In this document: positions 1 to 9,349 of the stretch, one piece after another
Position numbering within the stretch: the stretch's first letter is position 1
Layout: each line of letters begins with the position of its first letter
DNA from: Georgenia sp. M64
GTDB lineage: Bacteria; Actinomycetota; Actinomycetes; Actinomycetales; Actinomycetaceae
Length of the DNA: 64,000 bases
Assembly: GCF_038049925.1 (NCBI RefSeq)
Contig: NZ_CP145809.1
Location: forward strand, 1,550,001 to 1,614,000
Reading direction: 5' to 3'
The notes under the pieces: model-generated
The model's database searches: none
Told to the model about the DNA's origin: nothing
The model's input: only the letters and a program-made list of their open reading frames with translations
Made by a program: the position numbers and the translations under genes

Positions 1-2
1 GC

Positions 3-431
3 TTCCTCATGACGTGGGCGGGCCAGATCCCCGTGGACCGGACCTCGGGGCGTGCGGCGCTGGCGGTCGGCAAGGCGATGCTCGACGAGGGCCGGGTGGT
101 GGGGATCTTCCCCGAGGGCACCCGCGGTCGCGGCGATGCCTCCGAGGTGCGCGCCGGCGTCGCGTGGCTCGCGGTCAACACCGGCGCCCCGATCGTCCCG
201 GCGGCCTGCCTGGGCACCCGGCGCACCGGCGACCCGCGCGGGTACGTCCCGCCGCCGCGCGCCAAGCTCCACGTGGCGTTCGGGGAGCCGATCAGGCTGA
301 ATTTCCCCGAGGGCAGCAGCCGGCGGGAGAAGATGGCGCACGCCATGTCGGCGATCGGTGCCGGGCTGCAGGCGCACGTCGACGAGGCGCAGCAGGTCAC
401 GGGAGTCCGACTGCCGAAGAGTGCCCTGTAA
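3..431 (+). CDS. PlsC-type 1-acylglycerol-3-phosphate acyltransferase, 3' part
   Basis: The gene enters from outside the window, so only its last 142 codons are visible. The product is a glycerolipid acyltransferase of the PlsC/LPLAT family, which moves an acyl chain to the sn-2 position of lysophosphatidate at the membrane during phospholipid synthesis. The diagnostic phosphate-binding block FPEGTRGRG is present about 36 codons into the visible part, followed by the typical segment with APIVPAA. The HxxxxD catalytic motif would lie upstream and is not seen. The order plsC then der is usual in actinobacteria, where cmk often precedes them. It ends in TAA. Confidence 0.85.
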   Translation, partial: FLMTWAGQIPVDRTSGRAALAVGKAMLDEGRVVGIFPEGTRGRGDASEVRAGVAWLAVNTGAPIVPAACLGTRRTGDPRGYVPPPRAKLHVAFGEPIRLNFPEGSSRREKMAHAMSAIGAGLQAHVDEAQQVTGVRLPKSAL

Positions 432-483
432 CGGCCCGTCCGCCTGCCGTGACGTGAGTTGTCGCGGCCCATCGCCTGCCGAG

Positions 484-539
484 GAGCGCGCTGCAGGGGC
501 GTCCGCCTGACGAGCGCGCTGCAGGGGCGTCCGCCTGAC
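484..539. repeat. Two tandem 28-bp direct repeats before der
   Basis: Two perfect adjacent copies of a 28-bp unit beginning GAGCGCGCTGCAGGGG (484-511 and 512-539), followed by a degraded partial third start. They lie in the 258-bp spacer between the acyltransferase and der, which otherwise holds no gene I can support. The function is unknown; it may be simple replication slippage. Confidence 0.8.
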
Positions 540-689
540 GAGGAGCGCCCTGAGCGGCCGCGACGGAGGCGGGGTTCACACCCGCACCGGGCTCGCCACG
601 GCACCGGCGACGGCGGATCGAGACCGATCGCACCACCCGGACCGGCCGGTCTGGTCGTCGGATGGCCGCGGGCACGGGAGAATGGCGCC

Positions 690-2258
690 ATGAGCACCGA
701 CCCCGCGCGCGAGCGCACCGCCGCGCAGCCCGACGACGACCGCCTCGACCGGGCAGCCGACGAGCGCGTCGAGCCGGCCGCCGACGAGCGCACCCCCGAG
801 GAGATCGCCGCCGACCTCGCCGAGGAGAACCGCCGCGCCGAGGCACTGCGCGCCGGCCTGGCCGACTACGTCCTGGAGGACGAGGACCTCGCCGTCCTCG
901 AGGCGGGCGAGGCGGACGAGCTCCCCGGTGGCGAGCGGCCCGGCCTGCCGGTGCTCGCCGTCGTCGGCCGGCCCAACGTGGGCAAGTCGACCCTGGTCAA
1001 CCGGATCCTCGGCCGTCGTGAGGCGGTCGTCCAGGACACCCCCGGCGTCACCCGAGACCGGGTGAGCTACCCGGCGGAGTGGGCCGGTCGCCGGTTCTCC
1101 CTCGTCGACACGGGGGGCTGGGAGGTCGACGTCGCGGGTATCGACGCGCGTGTGGCCGAGCAGGCCGAGGTCGCCGTCGAGATGTCCGACGCGGTGATGT
1201 TCGTCGTCGACGCGACGACCGGTCCGACCGACACCGACGAGCGGGTCGTGCGCATGCTGCGGCGCTCGGGCAAGCCGGTGATCCTCGTCGCGAACAAGGT
1301 CGACTCCCCGATGCAGGAGGCCGACGCCGCCACCCTGTGGTCGCTCGGGCTCGGCGAGCCCTACGCCGTCTCGGCGCTGCACGGCCGCGGCTCGGGCGAC
1401 GTCCTCGACGCGGCGATGAAGGTCCTGCCCGAGGTGTCCGCCGTCGCGGCGCCCATGCCCGAGGGCGGCCCGCGCCGCGTGGCCCTGCTCGGCCGGCCGA
1501 ACGTCGGGAAGTCCTCGCTGCTGAACTCCCTCGCCAAGGCCGAGCGCGTCGTCGTCCACGAGACGGCCGGTACCACGCGCGACCCGGTCGACGAGATCGT
1601 CGAGCTCGGGGGGAAGCCGTGGTGGTTCGTCGACACCGCCGGCATCCGCCGCCGCGTCCACCAGACCTCCGGCGCCGACTTCTACGCCTCGCTGCGCACC
1701 CAGGCGGCGCTGGAGAAGGCCGAGGTCGCCGTCGTCCTCGTCGACGCCTCCGTGCCGCTCACCGAGCAGGACACCCGCGTCATCCAGCAGGTGATCGACT
1801 CGGGCCGGGCGCTCGTCATCGCCTACAACAAGTGGGACCTCATGGACGAGGACCGCCGCCCGTTCCTCGAGCGGGAGATCGAGCTCGACCTCGTCCAGAT
1901 CCAGTGGGCCCCGCGGATCAACATCTCCGCCAGGACCGGCTGGCACACCAACCGCCTCGTGCGCGCGCTCGAGACGGCGCTGGACTCGTGGGACACCCGC
2001 ATCCCGACCGGCCGGCTCAACGCCTTCCTCGGCGAGCTCACCGCGGCGCACCCCCACCCGGTGCGCGGCGGGAAGCAGCCGCGGATCCTCTTCGCGACCC
2101 AGGCCTCGAACCGGCCGCCCCGCTTCGTCATCTTCGCGACGGGGTTCATCGAGGCCGGCTACCGGCGGTTCATCGAGAACCGGCTGCGGCAGAACTTCGG
2201 CTTCGAGGGCTCGCCGATCGAGATCAGCGTCCGGGTGCGGGAGAAGCGGCGCCGCTGA
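690..2258 (+). CDS. der: Ribosome biogenesis GTPase Der (EngA)
   Basis: Essential double GTPase that acts in 50S ribosomal subunit assembly. The 522-aa protein has an acidic actinobacterial N-terminal extension (about residues 1-85), then two G domains. The P-loops read GRPNVGKST (near residue 93) and GRPNVGKSS (near 268), with DTPGVTRD and DTGG in the first, NKVD and NKWD as base-specificity motifs, and a C-terminal KH-like domain ending in basic residues. The ATG at 690 is chosen because the reading frame upstream has no conserved protein sequence. The stop overlaps the next start (TGATG), so the downstream membrane protein is probably translationally coupled. Confidence 0.97.
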   Translation: MSTDPARERTAAQPDDDRLDRAADERVEPAADERTPEEIAADLAEENRRAEALRAGLADYVLEDEDLAVLEAGEADELPGGERPGLPVLAVVGRPNVGKSTLVNRILGRREAVVQDTPGVTRDRVSYPAEWAGRRFSLVDTGGWEVDVAGIDARVAEQAEVAVEMSDAVMFVVDATTGPTDTDERVVRMLRRSGKPVILVANKVDSPMQEADAATLWSLGLGEPYAVSALHGRGSGDVLDAAMKVLPEVSAVAAPMPEGGPRRVALLGRPNVGKSSLLNSLAKAERVVVHETAGTTRDPVDEIVELGGKPWWFVDTAGIRRRVHQTSGADFYASLRTQAALEKAEVAVVLVDASVPLTEQDTRVIQQVIDSGRALVIAYNKWDLMDEDRRPFLEREIELDLVQIQWAPRINISARTGWHTNRLVRALETALDSWDTRIPTGRLNAFLGELTAAHPHPVRGGKQPRILFATQASNRPPRFVIFATGFIEAGYRRFIENRLRQNFGFEGSPIEISVRVREKRRR

Positions 2259-3364
2259 TGGGTGCGGCACCGGGAGACGCGAGGGGCGGACCGTCGGGCG
2301 ACGCCGGACCGTCGGGCGACGCCGGGCGCCGGCCGGCCGCCGACGTGCCGGTCACGCCCGACCGCCTGCTGCGCTGGGGCCTGCCCCGTGACCCCAGGGC
2401 CGTGGACCACGTCCTGGGGTTCGTCGTGACGACCGTGCTGACGATCGTCGTCACGCGCGGCTACCTCCAGCTCACCGGGTTCCCCCAGATCGGCGGCGAG
2501 ACGCTGCACGTCGCGCACGTCCTGTGGGGCGGGCTCGCGATGGCGATCGCCATGGTGCTCGCGCTGTCGTTCGCCGGTCCCGTGGTGCGACCGCTCGTCG
2601 CGTTCATCGGCGGGGTGGGCTTCGGCCTGTTCATCGACGAGGTCGGGAAGTTCCTCACCCAGGACAACGACTACTTCTTCTCCCCGGCGCCGATGATCAT
2701 GTACCTCACCCTCGTGGGCGTGGTGCTCCTGGCCGACGTCCTGCACGGCCGGAGGCCGCCGCACCCGACCGAGCACGTCGCCGCCGCCGCGGACCACGCC
2801 GTCGCCGGGATCGCCGGCGGGCTGAGCGAGCGCCGCCGCGCCGTCGCCGAGGACCTCCTCGCCAAGGGGGCCGGCGCCCGGGGGAGCGCGGAGACGGCGG
2901 CCCTGCTCGCCGTCGTCCCCGACGACGACGCCGAGGTCCCCGACCCCCTCGACGCCGCCGGGCGTCGGCTCCAGCGCGTCATGCGCGCGGTGGCCGGGCG
3001 CGAGTGGGCGCTGCGCAGCGTCGGCGTCGCCCTCGGCGGGCTCGTCGCGGTCTCGCTCGGCGCCGTCGTGCTCAGCCTCGACGAGGCGGCGGATCCCACG
3101 TGGGCCCGGGTCACCACCGTGGCGACGGTCGGGCTCAGCCTCGCCGCCGTCGGGCGAGCCCTGACCTGGTTGCGGCGCGACCGTTACCGCGCGTTCCAGT
3201 GGCTACGCCGCGCGGTGCTCGTCAACGTCCTGCTCACCCAGGTCGCGGTCTTCCGCATCGAGCCGTGGCTCGCGACGCTGGGACTGTTCGTGGCCCTGGT
3301 GGCCTTGGGGATCATCGCGGCGGAGAAGCACCGGCTGGAGCGGCTCCACCGCGGCGAGGCGTGA
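2258..3364 (+). CDS. Conserved multi-pass membrane protein
   Basis: A 368-aa protein I do not recognise by name. Its start codon overlaps the der stop by one base. After a Gly/Asp/Pro-rich leader of about 45 residues it has hydrophobic stretches near residues 50-70, 90-115, 118-130 and 145-165, then a long soluble middle part, then a second cluster of membrane helices after about residue 250. The motif GFGLFIDEVGKFLTQDNDYF lies just after the third helix and is probably conserved. No catalytic motif is evident. It is likely an integral membrane protein cotranscribed with der. Confidence 0.75.
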   Translation: MGAAPGDARGGPSGDAGPSGDAGRRPAADVPVTPDRLLRWGLPRDPRAVDHVLGFVVTTVLTIVVTRGYLQLTGFPQIGGETLHVAHVLWGGLAMAIAMVLALSFAGPVVRPLVAFIGGVGFGLFIDEVGKFLTQDNDYFFSPAPMIMYLTLVGVVLLADVLHGRRPPHPTEHVAAAADHAVAGIAGGLSERRRAVAEDLLAKGAGARGSAETAALLAVVPDDDAEVPDPLDAAGRRLQRVMRAVAGREWALRSVGVALGGLVAVSLGAVVLSLDEAADPTWARVTTVATVGLSLAAVGRALTWLRRDRYRAFQWLRRAVLVNVLLTQVAVFRIEPWLATLGLFVALVALGIIAAEKHRLERLHRGEA

Positions 3365-3445
3365 AGCGGACGGATCAACGCCCCGCGTGAAGGCCGGCCG
3401 GCGCTCCCAGGTCCCGGACAGAGCGCCAGGGCTGGGGCCGTGGGG

Positions 3446-4768
3446 TCACGGCTGGACCGCTGTGTCCATGAGCGGGACGACGGGGACGGTCGCCGCGACC
3501 TCGGCCGCGCTGGAGACGATCGCGACCGCGCGTCCGGTCAGGGGCAGGCACAGCGCCATCCCCGCGTAGCCGGCGTCGACGTTGACCAGACCGAGCACCG
3601 GTGTCCCCGCGGCGCCGCCACTGGGGTCGTCGGCCCACGCGGCGAACTCGGAGAGGGCGGCGGTGGAGAGGATGTGACCGCCGCAGAGGAGCTGCATGAA
3701 CCGGGCGAGAGCCTGCGTCGTCGACGCCATGCCGCTGGCCGGCCAGCCGGCGCTCGCCGCCGCCAGCGAGGGGAGGTAGCCTCCGCCGTCGTCGAACCGG
3801 CGGGCGGCGTCGGGGCGGGCGGGGAGGGCGACGGGTCCCTGCGGCCGCTCCTCGGGCTGGACGGCCAGGCCCTCCAGACCGGTCCCGGTGAGGACGTGCG
3901 TCCGGAACGCCTGCGCCGCGCTCAGTCCGGTGACGTGCTCGATCGCGAGCCCGAGCAGGACGTCGTCGGTCGACGAGCCGGGTGAGCCGGCCGCACCGCG
4001 CTCGTCCGGGACCGCGTCGAGCAGCTCGGCCGGGGTGAACCGGTGACCGGGGTCGGCCTCGATCGTCGCTCGGAGCGCGAGGTGGTGGTCGGGCAGGCCG
4101 CTGGTGTGGTGGAGGAGGTCCCGCACGGTGGCGTCGGTGTCGAAGCCGAGGCTCTTGGGCAGGTAGTGCGTGACCTCCCGCTCGAGGTCCAGGAGGCCGT
4201 CCTCGACGAGCGACATCACCTCGGCGAAGAGGACGAGCCGGCCGAGCGTGCCGATGGAGAACTGGTGCTCCGGGGTGACCGGGGTCGTCCCGTCCGCCGT
4301 GCCGACGACGGACGTCCAGGTGCCCTCCTCCGCGCGGATGACCGTGAGGACGTCGGCGCCGCGGTTCCCGCCCCGCTCCTGGAAGGCGTCGTGCGCGGCC
4401 TGGATCGCCGCACGGACCTCCGGGTCGACCTCGCCGTCCGCCACCTCGGCGAGCGCCGCCGTCGGGAAGGGCAGCGGCAGGGCGTCCGGTGGTCCCGCCT
4501 CGAGGTTGTCCAGGATGCTTCCCGGCGACGGCGACGGCGCGGGCCACGGCGCCGGCGACGGCGACGGCGCGGGCCACGGCGACGGCGCGGGCGAGGGGAC
4601 CGGTGAGGGTACGGACGCCGAGGTCGCCGTCGTCGGGCCGGGGTCGGCGGGTGGTGGCTCGATGCAGCCCGCCGCAGCAACGGTAAGGGCGACGACGAGC
4701 GCGAGCCGTCGCGCCGACGGTCGGCGGCGAGACCGCGTCGGGGTTCGCGCGGCGGTGAGCGCACCCAT
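3446..4768 (-). CDS. Beta-lactamase/DD-peptidase-fold lipoprotein, catalytically degenerate (paralogue A1)
   Basis: A 440-aa protein of the serine beta-lactamase / D-alanyl-D-alanine carboxypeptidase fold. The signal peptide ends in the lipobox AAGC (Cys35), followed by a low-complexity Pro/Ser/Ala linker (about 46-83) encoded by short GC-rich DNA repeats. The place where an active enzyme has SxxK reads TLGR (174-177), and the YxN place reads GSS (near 264-266), so both the nucleophile and the general base are missing. The landmark HHTSGLPDH is kept. It is therefore probably a surface pseudoenzyme, for example a cell-wall or ligand-binding protein. It is closest to the gene at 6260-7534 and is the last of four tandem paralogues. 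Confidence 0.8.
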   Translation of the reverse strand: MGALTAARTPTRSRRRPSARRLALVVALTVAAAGCIEPPPADPGPTTATSASVPSPVPSPAPSPWPAPSPSPAPWPAPSPSPGSILDNLEAGPPDALPLPFPTAALAEVADGEVDPEVRAAIQAAHDAFQERGGNRGADVLTVIRAEEGTWTSVVGTADGTTPVTPEHQFSIGTLGRLVLFAEVMSLVEDGLLDLEREVTHYLPKSLGFDTDATVRDLLHHTSGLPDHHLALRATIEADPGHRFTPAELLDAVPDERGAAGSPGSSTDDVLLGLAIEHVTGLSAAQAFRTHVLTGTGLEGLAVQPEERPQGPVALPARPDAARRFDDGGGYLPSLAAASAGWPASGMASTTQALARFMQLLCGGHILSTAALSEFAAWADDPSGGAAGTPVLGLVNVDAGYAGMALCLPLTGRAVAIVSSAAEVAATVPVVPLMDTAVQP

Positions 4769-4852
4769 GTCTTCATGGTCCTGCGGGCGATCTCACGGGG
4801 CGAGGGTCTTCCGGCCTGTCGGCCGGTGGTCACCCGGCCCGCGGGGTCTCGA

Positions 4853-6163
4853 TCACCCGGCCCGCAGGGCCTCGATCATCCGAGGCACGGCGCCGTCGAC
4901 GGCGGGGGCGTACGGGTCGTTGGTCAGCAGGACCAGGATGGCGCCCTGCTCGGGCAGGCAGAGCGCCGTCGCGAAGTGGTACCAGCTCCGGCCGAAACTG
5001 CCGACGGCGGGCGGGCCGACGCTCTTCGTGACGTCGGTGAACCCCAGACCCCACGGCACCGGGCCGTCCGTTGTGGCCATCTCGGTCAGCGAGGTCCGGG
5101 AGACGAGGTGCCCCCCGCACAGCAGCTGCATGAAGCGGGCGGTCGACGGCGCATCCCCGGCCATGCCCTCAGCGGCACCGGCGTAGCTCGCGTCGCGCAG
5201 GCTCGGCAGGTAGCGCTCGCCCTCCTCGTGGAGCTCCCTCGGGTGCGACCGGCGCACCGACAGCGCCACCGGACCGGCGGGCCGCTCCGCCGGCTGGACG
5301 ACGAGGCGCTCCAGCCCGGGCGGCTCGAGCACCCCGGCGCGCAGGGCGGCGGCCAGGGGCTGCCCGGTCACCTCCTCGACGAGCAGCCCGAGCAGGAGGT
5401 AGTCCGTGGAGGAGTAGGTGGCCGAGCGGATCGGCTCCGGAGGCACCGGTAGGAGATCGAGGATCTCCGTGGTGTCCCAGCGCTCGGCGGGTTCGCGCGA
5501 GGCAACATCGACGCCCACGGGGCCGGTGTAGTCGAGGATCGTGCTGCGGTGCCCGAGCAGCTCCCGGACGGTCACCGTGCCGGGGTCGATCGGCAGGGCC
5601 GGCAGGTACCCCGCGGCCGGCTGCTCCAGCTCGACGAGGCCGCGCTCCGCCAGTCGCATCACCTGGGCCGCGATGACCGTCTTCGTGATGGCACCGAGCT
5701 CCATCTGGATGTCGGTGGTGGCGGGGGTGCCGTCCGCCGTCGTACCCGCGGCGCCCGACCACGCGCCGTCGGCCCGCAGGACGGTCGCCGTCGCGACGGT
5801 GCCGGGGGAGGCGGCGACGTCGTCGAGGACCGCCTGGAGGGTCGCGGCGAGGTCCTGCGGGAGCGGGCCTTCGCCCGCCTCGGCGAGCGACGCGACCGGG
5901 AAGGGCAGGGGGAACGACGACTGCCCGAAGTCCGTGGGGGACGAGGGATGCGGTACGGGCGACGCGGCGGTCCGGGGCGCCGGTGCGGGCTCGGCCCTGG
6001 GGGAGGCCCCTGGTGGCCGTGCGGTCTCGGGAAGCTCCGGAGCCTGCGAGGTCGCCGGGGTGGGGTCGGCTCCGCGGGGGTCAGGTAGATCAGGGGAGGA
6101 CGCCGGACTGCAGCCCGCCAGCAGGCCGAGGCCGGCGAGCACGGTGAACGTCCGTCGTCCCAC
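4853..6163 (-). CDS. Beta-lactamase/DD-peptidase-fold lipoprotein, catalytically degenerate (paralogue B1)
   Basis: A 436-aa lipoprotein with lipobox LLAGC (Cys18) and a Pro-rich linker to about residue 75. The SxxK motif is AITK (158-161): the lysine stays but the nucleophilic serine is alanine. The YxN motif is YSS (250-252), so the tyrosine stays and the asparagine is lost. This is the least decayed of the four paralogues. Its nearest relative in the window is the gene at 7603-8856. Its last eight codons are mirrored by a short near-identical direct repeat immediately downstream (about 4830-4855). Confidence 0.8.
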   Translation of the reverse strand: MGRRTFTVLAGLGLLAGCSPASSPDLPDPRGADPTPATSQAPELPETARPPGASPRAEPAPAPRTAASPVPHPSSPTDFGQSSFPLPFPVASLAEAGEGPLPQDLAATLQAVLDDVAASPGTVATATVLRADGAWSGAAGTTADGTPATTDIQMELGAITKTVIAAQVMRLAERGLVELEQPAAGYLPALPIDPGTVTVRELLGHRSTILDYTGPVGVDVASREPAERWDTTEILDLLPVPPEPIRSATYSSTDYLLLGLLVEEVTGQPLAAALRAGVLEPPGLERLVVQPAERPAGPVALSVRRSHPRELHEEGERYLPSLRDASYAGAAEGMAGDAPSTARFMQLLCGGHLVSRTSLTEMATTDGPVPWGLGFTDVTKSVGPPAVGSFGRSWYHFATALCLPEQGAILVLLTNDPYAPAVDGAVPRMIEALRAG

Positions 6164-6259
6164 CGTCTCAGTGTGCGCCCTGGGACGGCTGCGTGCCGGA
6201 GGCCGGCGTCAGGTCGCGGCGCGCCATCGCGCCGTCGAGAGGCGACGCCTACCGGGAGC

Positions 6260-7534
6260 TCAGGGCCGGATGGCCGGAATCACGAGCTGACCTGCGGTGA
6301 TCGTGGCCTCGAGCGACGGTGCGGTCATCACCACCGCGAGCACGCGACCGCTCACCGGCACGCACATCGCCATTCCGGCATAGCTCCCGTCGAAGGAGTA
6401 GATGCCGAGCGTCGGCTGTCCGGCGTCGCCGGTGAAGTCCTCGGCCCACACGGCGAGCTCCGAGAGCGAGGTGGTCGAGAGGATGTGGCCTCCGCACAGC
6501 AGCTGCATGAACCGGGCGAGCGACTCCGTCGTCGACGCCATGCCGCCGGCCGGCCAGTCCGCGCTGGCCGCCGCCAGCGAGGGCAGGTACCCGCCGCCCT
6601 CGCTGAACCGTTCGGCGGCACGGCGGTCGAGCGCGGGAAGGGCGACCGGACCCGCCGGCTTCTCCTCGGGCTGGACCACGAGGTCCTCGAGACCGGGTGC
6701 GTCCAGGACGTGGGCGCGGAAGGCCTGCGCGACGCTCGTCCCGGTGACGTGCTCGATCGCGAGCCCGAGGAGGACGTCGTCGGTCGCGGATCCGCCCGTG
6801 CCGACGGCGTAACGCCGTTCCGGCACGGCCGCCAGGAGCTCCGCCGGCTCGAAGCGGTGGCCGGGGTCCCCGAAGATCGTCGCAGCGATCGCCGGGTGGT
6901 AGTCGGGTAGGCCGCTCGTGTGGTGGAGGAGGTCACGGACGGTCGCATCGGTCTCGAACCCGAGGTTCTTCGGCAGGTAGTGCGAGATCTCCCGCTCGAG
7001 GTCGAGCGCGCCGTCCTCGACGAGGGTCATCACCTCGGCGAACAGGACCACCCGACCCAGCGCGCCGATGCCCACCTGGTGCTCGGACGTCATGGGGGTC
7101 TCGCCGTCCACCGTCCCGACGACGTGCGTCCAGGTGCCCTCCTCGGCCCGGATGACGGTCAGGCTGTCGGCGCCGCGGTTGTGGGCACGCTCGAGGAACT
7201 CGACGTGCTCCGCCGCGACCTCTTCCCGGACCGCGGCGTCGACCTCGCCGTCCGCCACCTCGGCGAGCGCCGCCGTCGGGAAGGGCAGGGGCACCCCCCG
7301 CAGCGGTGGTGCGGTTCCCCCGTCGGGCGGTGCCCACGGCGGTGGCCAGGTGGGTGACGCCGTGGCGGGTGGCGCCGTCGTCGTCGCGACCGGGTCGGGC
7401 CCGGCGGGCGGCGGCTCCGTGCAACCGGCGGTGCCCAGCGCAACGGCGAGCGCCGCCAGGACGGCCGCCGGGCCCGTCGACGGCCACGGCCCACGCCGGT
7501 GGGTCGGGACTCGCGCGACAGGCACCGCGCCCAT
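6260..7534 (-). CDS. Beta-lactamase/DD-peptidase-fold lipoprotein, catalytically degenerate (paralogue A2)
   Basis: A 424-aa lipoprotein with lipobox GTAGC (Cys38) and a Pro/Thr-rich linker. It is strongly similar to the product at 3446-4768 over the whole fold, sharing for example LFAEVM, VEDG and DATVRDLLHHTSGLPD. The SxxK place reads ALGR (158-161) and the YxN place GSA (near 248-250). No catalytic serine or lysine is left. It is third in the coding order of the cluster, as A2 between B1 and B2. Confidence 0.8.
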   Translation of the reverse strand: MGAVPVARVPTHRRGPWPSTGPAAVLAALAVALGTAGCTEPPPAGPDPVATTTAPPATASPTWPPPWAPPDGGTAPPLRGVPLPFPTAALAEVADGEVDAAVREEVAAEHVEFLERAHNRGADSLTVIRAEEGTWTHVVGTVDGETPMTSEHQVGIGALGRVVLFAEVMTLVEDGALDLEREISHYLPKNLGFETDATVRDLLHHTSGLPDYHPAIAATIFGDPGHRFEPAELLAAVPERRYAVGTGGSATDDVLLGLAIEHVTGTSVAQAFRAHVLDAPGLEDLVVQPEEKPAGPVALPALDRRAAERFSEGGGYLPSLAAASADWPAGGMASTTESLARFMQLLCGGHILSTTSLSELAVWAEDFTGDAGQPTLGIYSFDGSYAGMAMCVPVSGRVLAVVMTAPSLEATITAGQLVIPAIRP

Positions 7535-7602
7535 GCACTGATGGTCCCGCCGCTACGGCCGCCCCGCCAGGGACCAACGCTCCCTCACTGACCAACGCTC
7601 CG

Positions 7603-8856
7603 TCACTCGCGGCCGAGCACCTCCGCCAGGATGGCGTCGAAGACCTCGTAGAGCCCGTACTGCGCGTTGTGGTTGGTCATGAGGACCACGACGACCCCGT
7701 CCACCGGCAGGCACGCGGCCACCGCGGCGAAGCCGGCGCCGAAGCTGAACGCGCCCACGCCCGGTGTCCCGCCCGGTGCGTTGAACCGGGTGAGGCCCAG
7801 CCCCACGTCCCGCCGCGGCTGGAAGTCCGCCATCTCCGTCAGCGAGGTCCGGGACACGACGTGCCCGCCGCACAGGAGCTGCCACCAACGGGCGACGGCG
7901 GGAGCGTCACCGGCGAGGTTCCCAGCGCCGACGGAGGCGGTCACCTCCGACGCCGACGGCAGGAACCCGCCGCCGGCGGCGAGGACGTCGCCGGGCTCGA
8001 CGCCGCTGCCGAACAGCAGGGCGACGGGCGCCGTCGGTGCCTCGTCAGGCTGGACGACGACGCGTTCGAGCCCGGGGTGGTCGAGGACCCCGGCCCGCAG
8101 GGCCCGGGACAGGCTGGTTCCCGTCACGTGCTCGATCAGCAGACCGAGGAGGACGTAGTTCGTCGTTGAGAGCGCCACCTGCTCACCGGTAGGGCCTCGG
8201 CGGTCCGGCACGAGCGCGAGGACCTCCGGCCGGGTCCAGCGACGCAGCCGGTCCTCCCGAAGGACGATCGAGATCCCGGGGACAGCGAGGTGGTCGGGGA
8301 TGCCGCTGCGCATCCCGAGTAGGTGGCGGACGCTGGCACCGTTGAGGTCGAACGGGATGTCCGAGGGCAGGTAGTCGGCGACGGGGGCGTCGAGGTCGAC
8401 CTGGCCTCGCTCCACGAGCTGCATCACCTGCGCTGCGATGACGGTCTGGGTGATCGCGCCGACGTACATGGCATGGTCGGGGGTCATGGCGTTCGTTCCG
8501 TCCGCCGTCCCCGCGGCGCCTGCCCACGACCCGCTGGCGGCGTCGAGCACGACGGCGGTGAACCCGCCACGGCCACCGGTGCGCGTCGCGTCCTCGAGAA
8601 CCGCATCGAGCGCCGCGGACGTCTCCGGTGGCAGGCCGCCCGCGCGCACCTCCGCGAGCTCCGCGACGGGGAAGGGGGCAGGGAACACGGGGGACGGGTC
8701 CGCTGTGACGATCGGAGAGGGGACGGGTGCGGGGTCCGGCTCGACGGGCGCGGTGCACGCGGCGAGTGAGGCGGTCAGGAGCGCGGCCAGGATGCCGGCG
8801 AGGGACACACCTCGTGCCCGGCCGGCCGACGGCGCCCTCCGGGACCACCGGCCCAC
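7603..8856 (-). CDS. Beta-lactamase/DD-peptidase-fold lipoprotein, catalytically degenerate (paralogue B2)
   Basis: A 417-aa lipoprotein with lipobox SLAAC (Cys34). It is the first gene of the four-gene minus-strand cluster. SxxK reads AITQ (134-137), so both serine and lysine are lost; YxN reads LST (229-231). The folding landmark TVIAAQVMQL after the motif is shared with the product at 4853-6163 (TVIAAQVMRL). Any promoter must lie in the short space before the tRNA genes, pointing left. Spacings between the four genes are about 70-95 bp, compatible with one operon or with individual promoters. Confidence 0.8.
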   Translation of the reverse strand: MGRWSRRAPSAGRARGVSLAGILAALLTASLAACTAPVEPDPAPVPSPIVTADPSPVFPAPFPVAELAEVRAGGLPPETSAALDAVLEDATRTGGRGGFTAVVLDAASGSWAGAAGTADGTNAMTPDHAMYVGAITQTVIAAQVMQLVERGQVDLDAPVADYLPSDIPFDLNGASVRHLLGMRSGIPDHLAVPGISIVLREDRLRRWTRPEVLALVPDRRGPTGEQVALSTTNYVLLGLLIEHVTGTSLSRALRAGVLDHPGLERVVVQPDEAPTAPVALLFGSGVEPGDVLAAGGGFLPSASEVTASVGAGNLAGDAPAVARWWQLLCGGHVVSRTSLTEMADFQPRRDVGLGLTRFNAPGGTPGVGAFSFGAGFAAVAACLPVDGVVVVLMTNHNAQYGLYEVFDAILAEVLGRE

Positions 8857-8977
8857 GAGACCAGTGTCGCGCTCCTGCTCTCCGCTGGGAAGGGCGGTGG
8901 ATCGTTGGTCTGGAGCCGATTCGGTGACGCGGGCGGGTCTGGGGTAATCTTCTCTTCGGCCCGCTGAGCGGGTCGGA

Positions 8978-9048
<71 letters not shown>

Positions 9049-9068
9049 ACAACTGAAAATCTATGCCA

Positions 9069-9142
9069 CGGGCTGTGGCGCAGCTTGGTAGCGCACCTGA
9101 CTGGGGGTCAGGGGGTCGCAGGTTCAAATCCTGTCAGCCCGA
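9069..9142 (+). tRNA. tRNA-Pro (anticodon GGG)
   Basis: A 74-nt cloverleaf. Acceptor CGGGCTG pairs with CAGCCCG; the D arm holds AGCTTGGTAGC; the anticodon stem CCTGA/TCAGG closes the loop CTGGGGG with anticodon GGG (reads CCC, Pro). The T loop is GGTTCAAATCC and the discriminator base is A. CCA is not encoded. Its 3' 42 bases (9101-9142) are repeated at 59634-59675, so this gene is the attachment site of the integrated element, and integration restores the full tRNA at the left end. Confidence 0.95.
9101..9142 (+). repeat. Left attachment repeat (attL) inside tRNA-Pro
   Basis: Forty-two bases from the anticodon loop to the 3' end of the tRNA, identical to 59634-59675. Identity continues rightward of the tRNA at both places, because the same integrase-proximal end follows each copy. 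To the left of the repeat the two sites diverge at once, which marks the left limit of homology. Confidence 0.9.
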
Positions 9143-9147
9143 CGTAA

Positions 9148-9182
9148 AAGCCCAGGTGAGAGTAGGTTTCTCGCCTGGGCTT
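9148..9182 (+). terminator. Strong hairpin after tRNA-Pro
   Basis: A 14-bp stem (AAGCCCAGGTGAGA with TCTCGCCTGGGCTT, one G-T wobble) around a 7-nt loop, starting six bases after the tRNA. It is followed by only a few T residues. It probably ends tRNA transcription and shields the element end. The same hairpin is repeated at 59681-59715. Confidence 0.8.
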
Positions 9183-9207
9183 CTTCATGTCCGGGGGTCG
9201 TTTTCCG

Positions 9208-9314
9208 TGGTCCCCCTCTGGTCCCCCGGCGCTCTCGCTGGTGGTCGACTGTGGACGAACGGACCGCCCTGGACCTGCTTCCTGTGGATAAGGGGACCAA
9301 AAGGGGACCAGAAC
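9208..9314. promoter_or_regulatory. Clustered GGGGACCA repeats, probable integrase arm sites (left end)
   Basis: TGGTCCCC occurs twice at 9208-9226 and its reverse complement GGGGACCA twice at 9292-9314. The same octamers recur next to the other attachment copy (59522-59544, 59741-59760, 59827-59860). Paired short repeats on both sides of a tRNA attachment site, next to int, are what arm-type binding sites of a tyrosine integrase look like; this assignment is inference. Confidence 0.5.
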
Positions 9315-9349
9315 GCTTCCGGGAGCACTCCCGCGGGGGTGGGAGCGCA

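Noticed and set aside
576..2270. Long minus-strand open frame opposite der
   Set aside because: It mirrors the der codons in high-GC DNA, has an implausible Arg/Asp/Leu/Gly composition and no motif. Der on the plus strand is certain.
4520..4600. Short GC-rich repeats (GGCGACGGCGACGGCG pattern) looked at as a possible regulatory repeat array
   Set aside because: They encode the Pro/Ser/Ala linker of the lipoprotein at 3446-4768 and need no other explanation.
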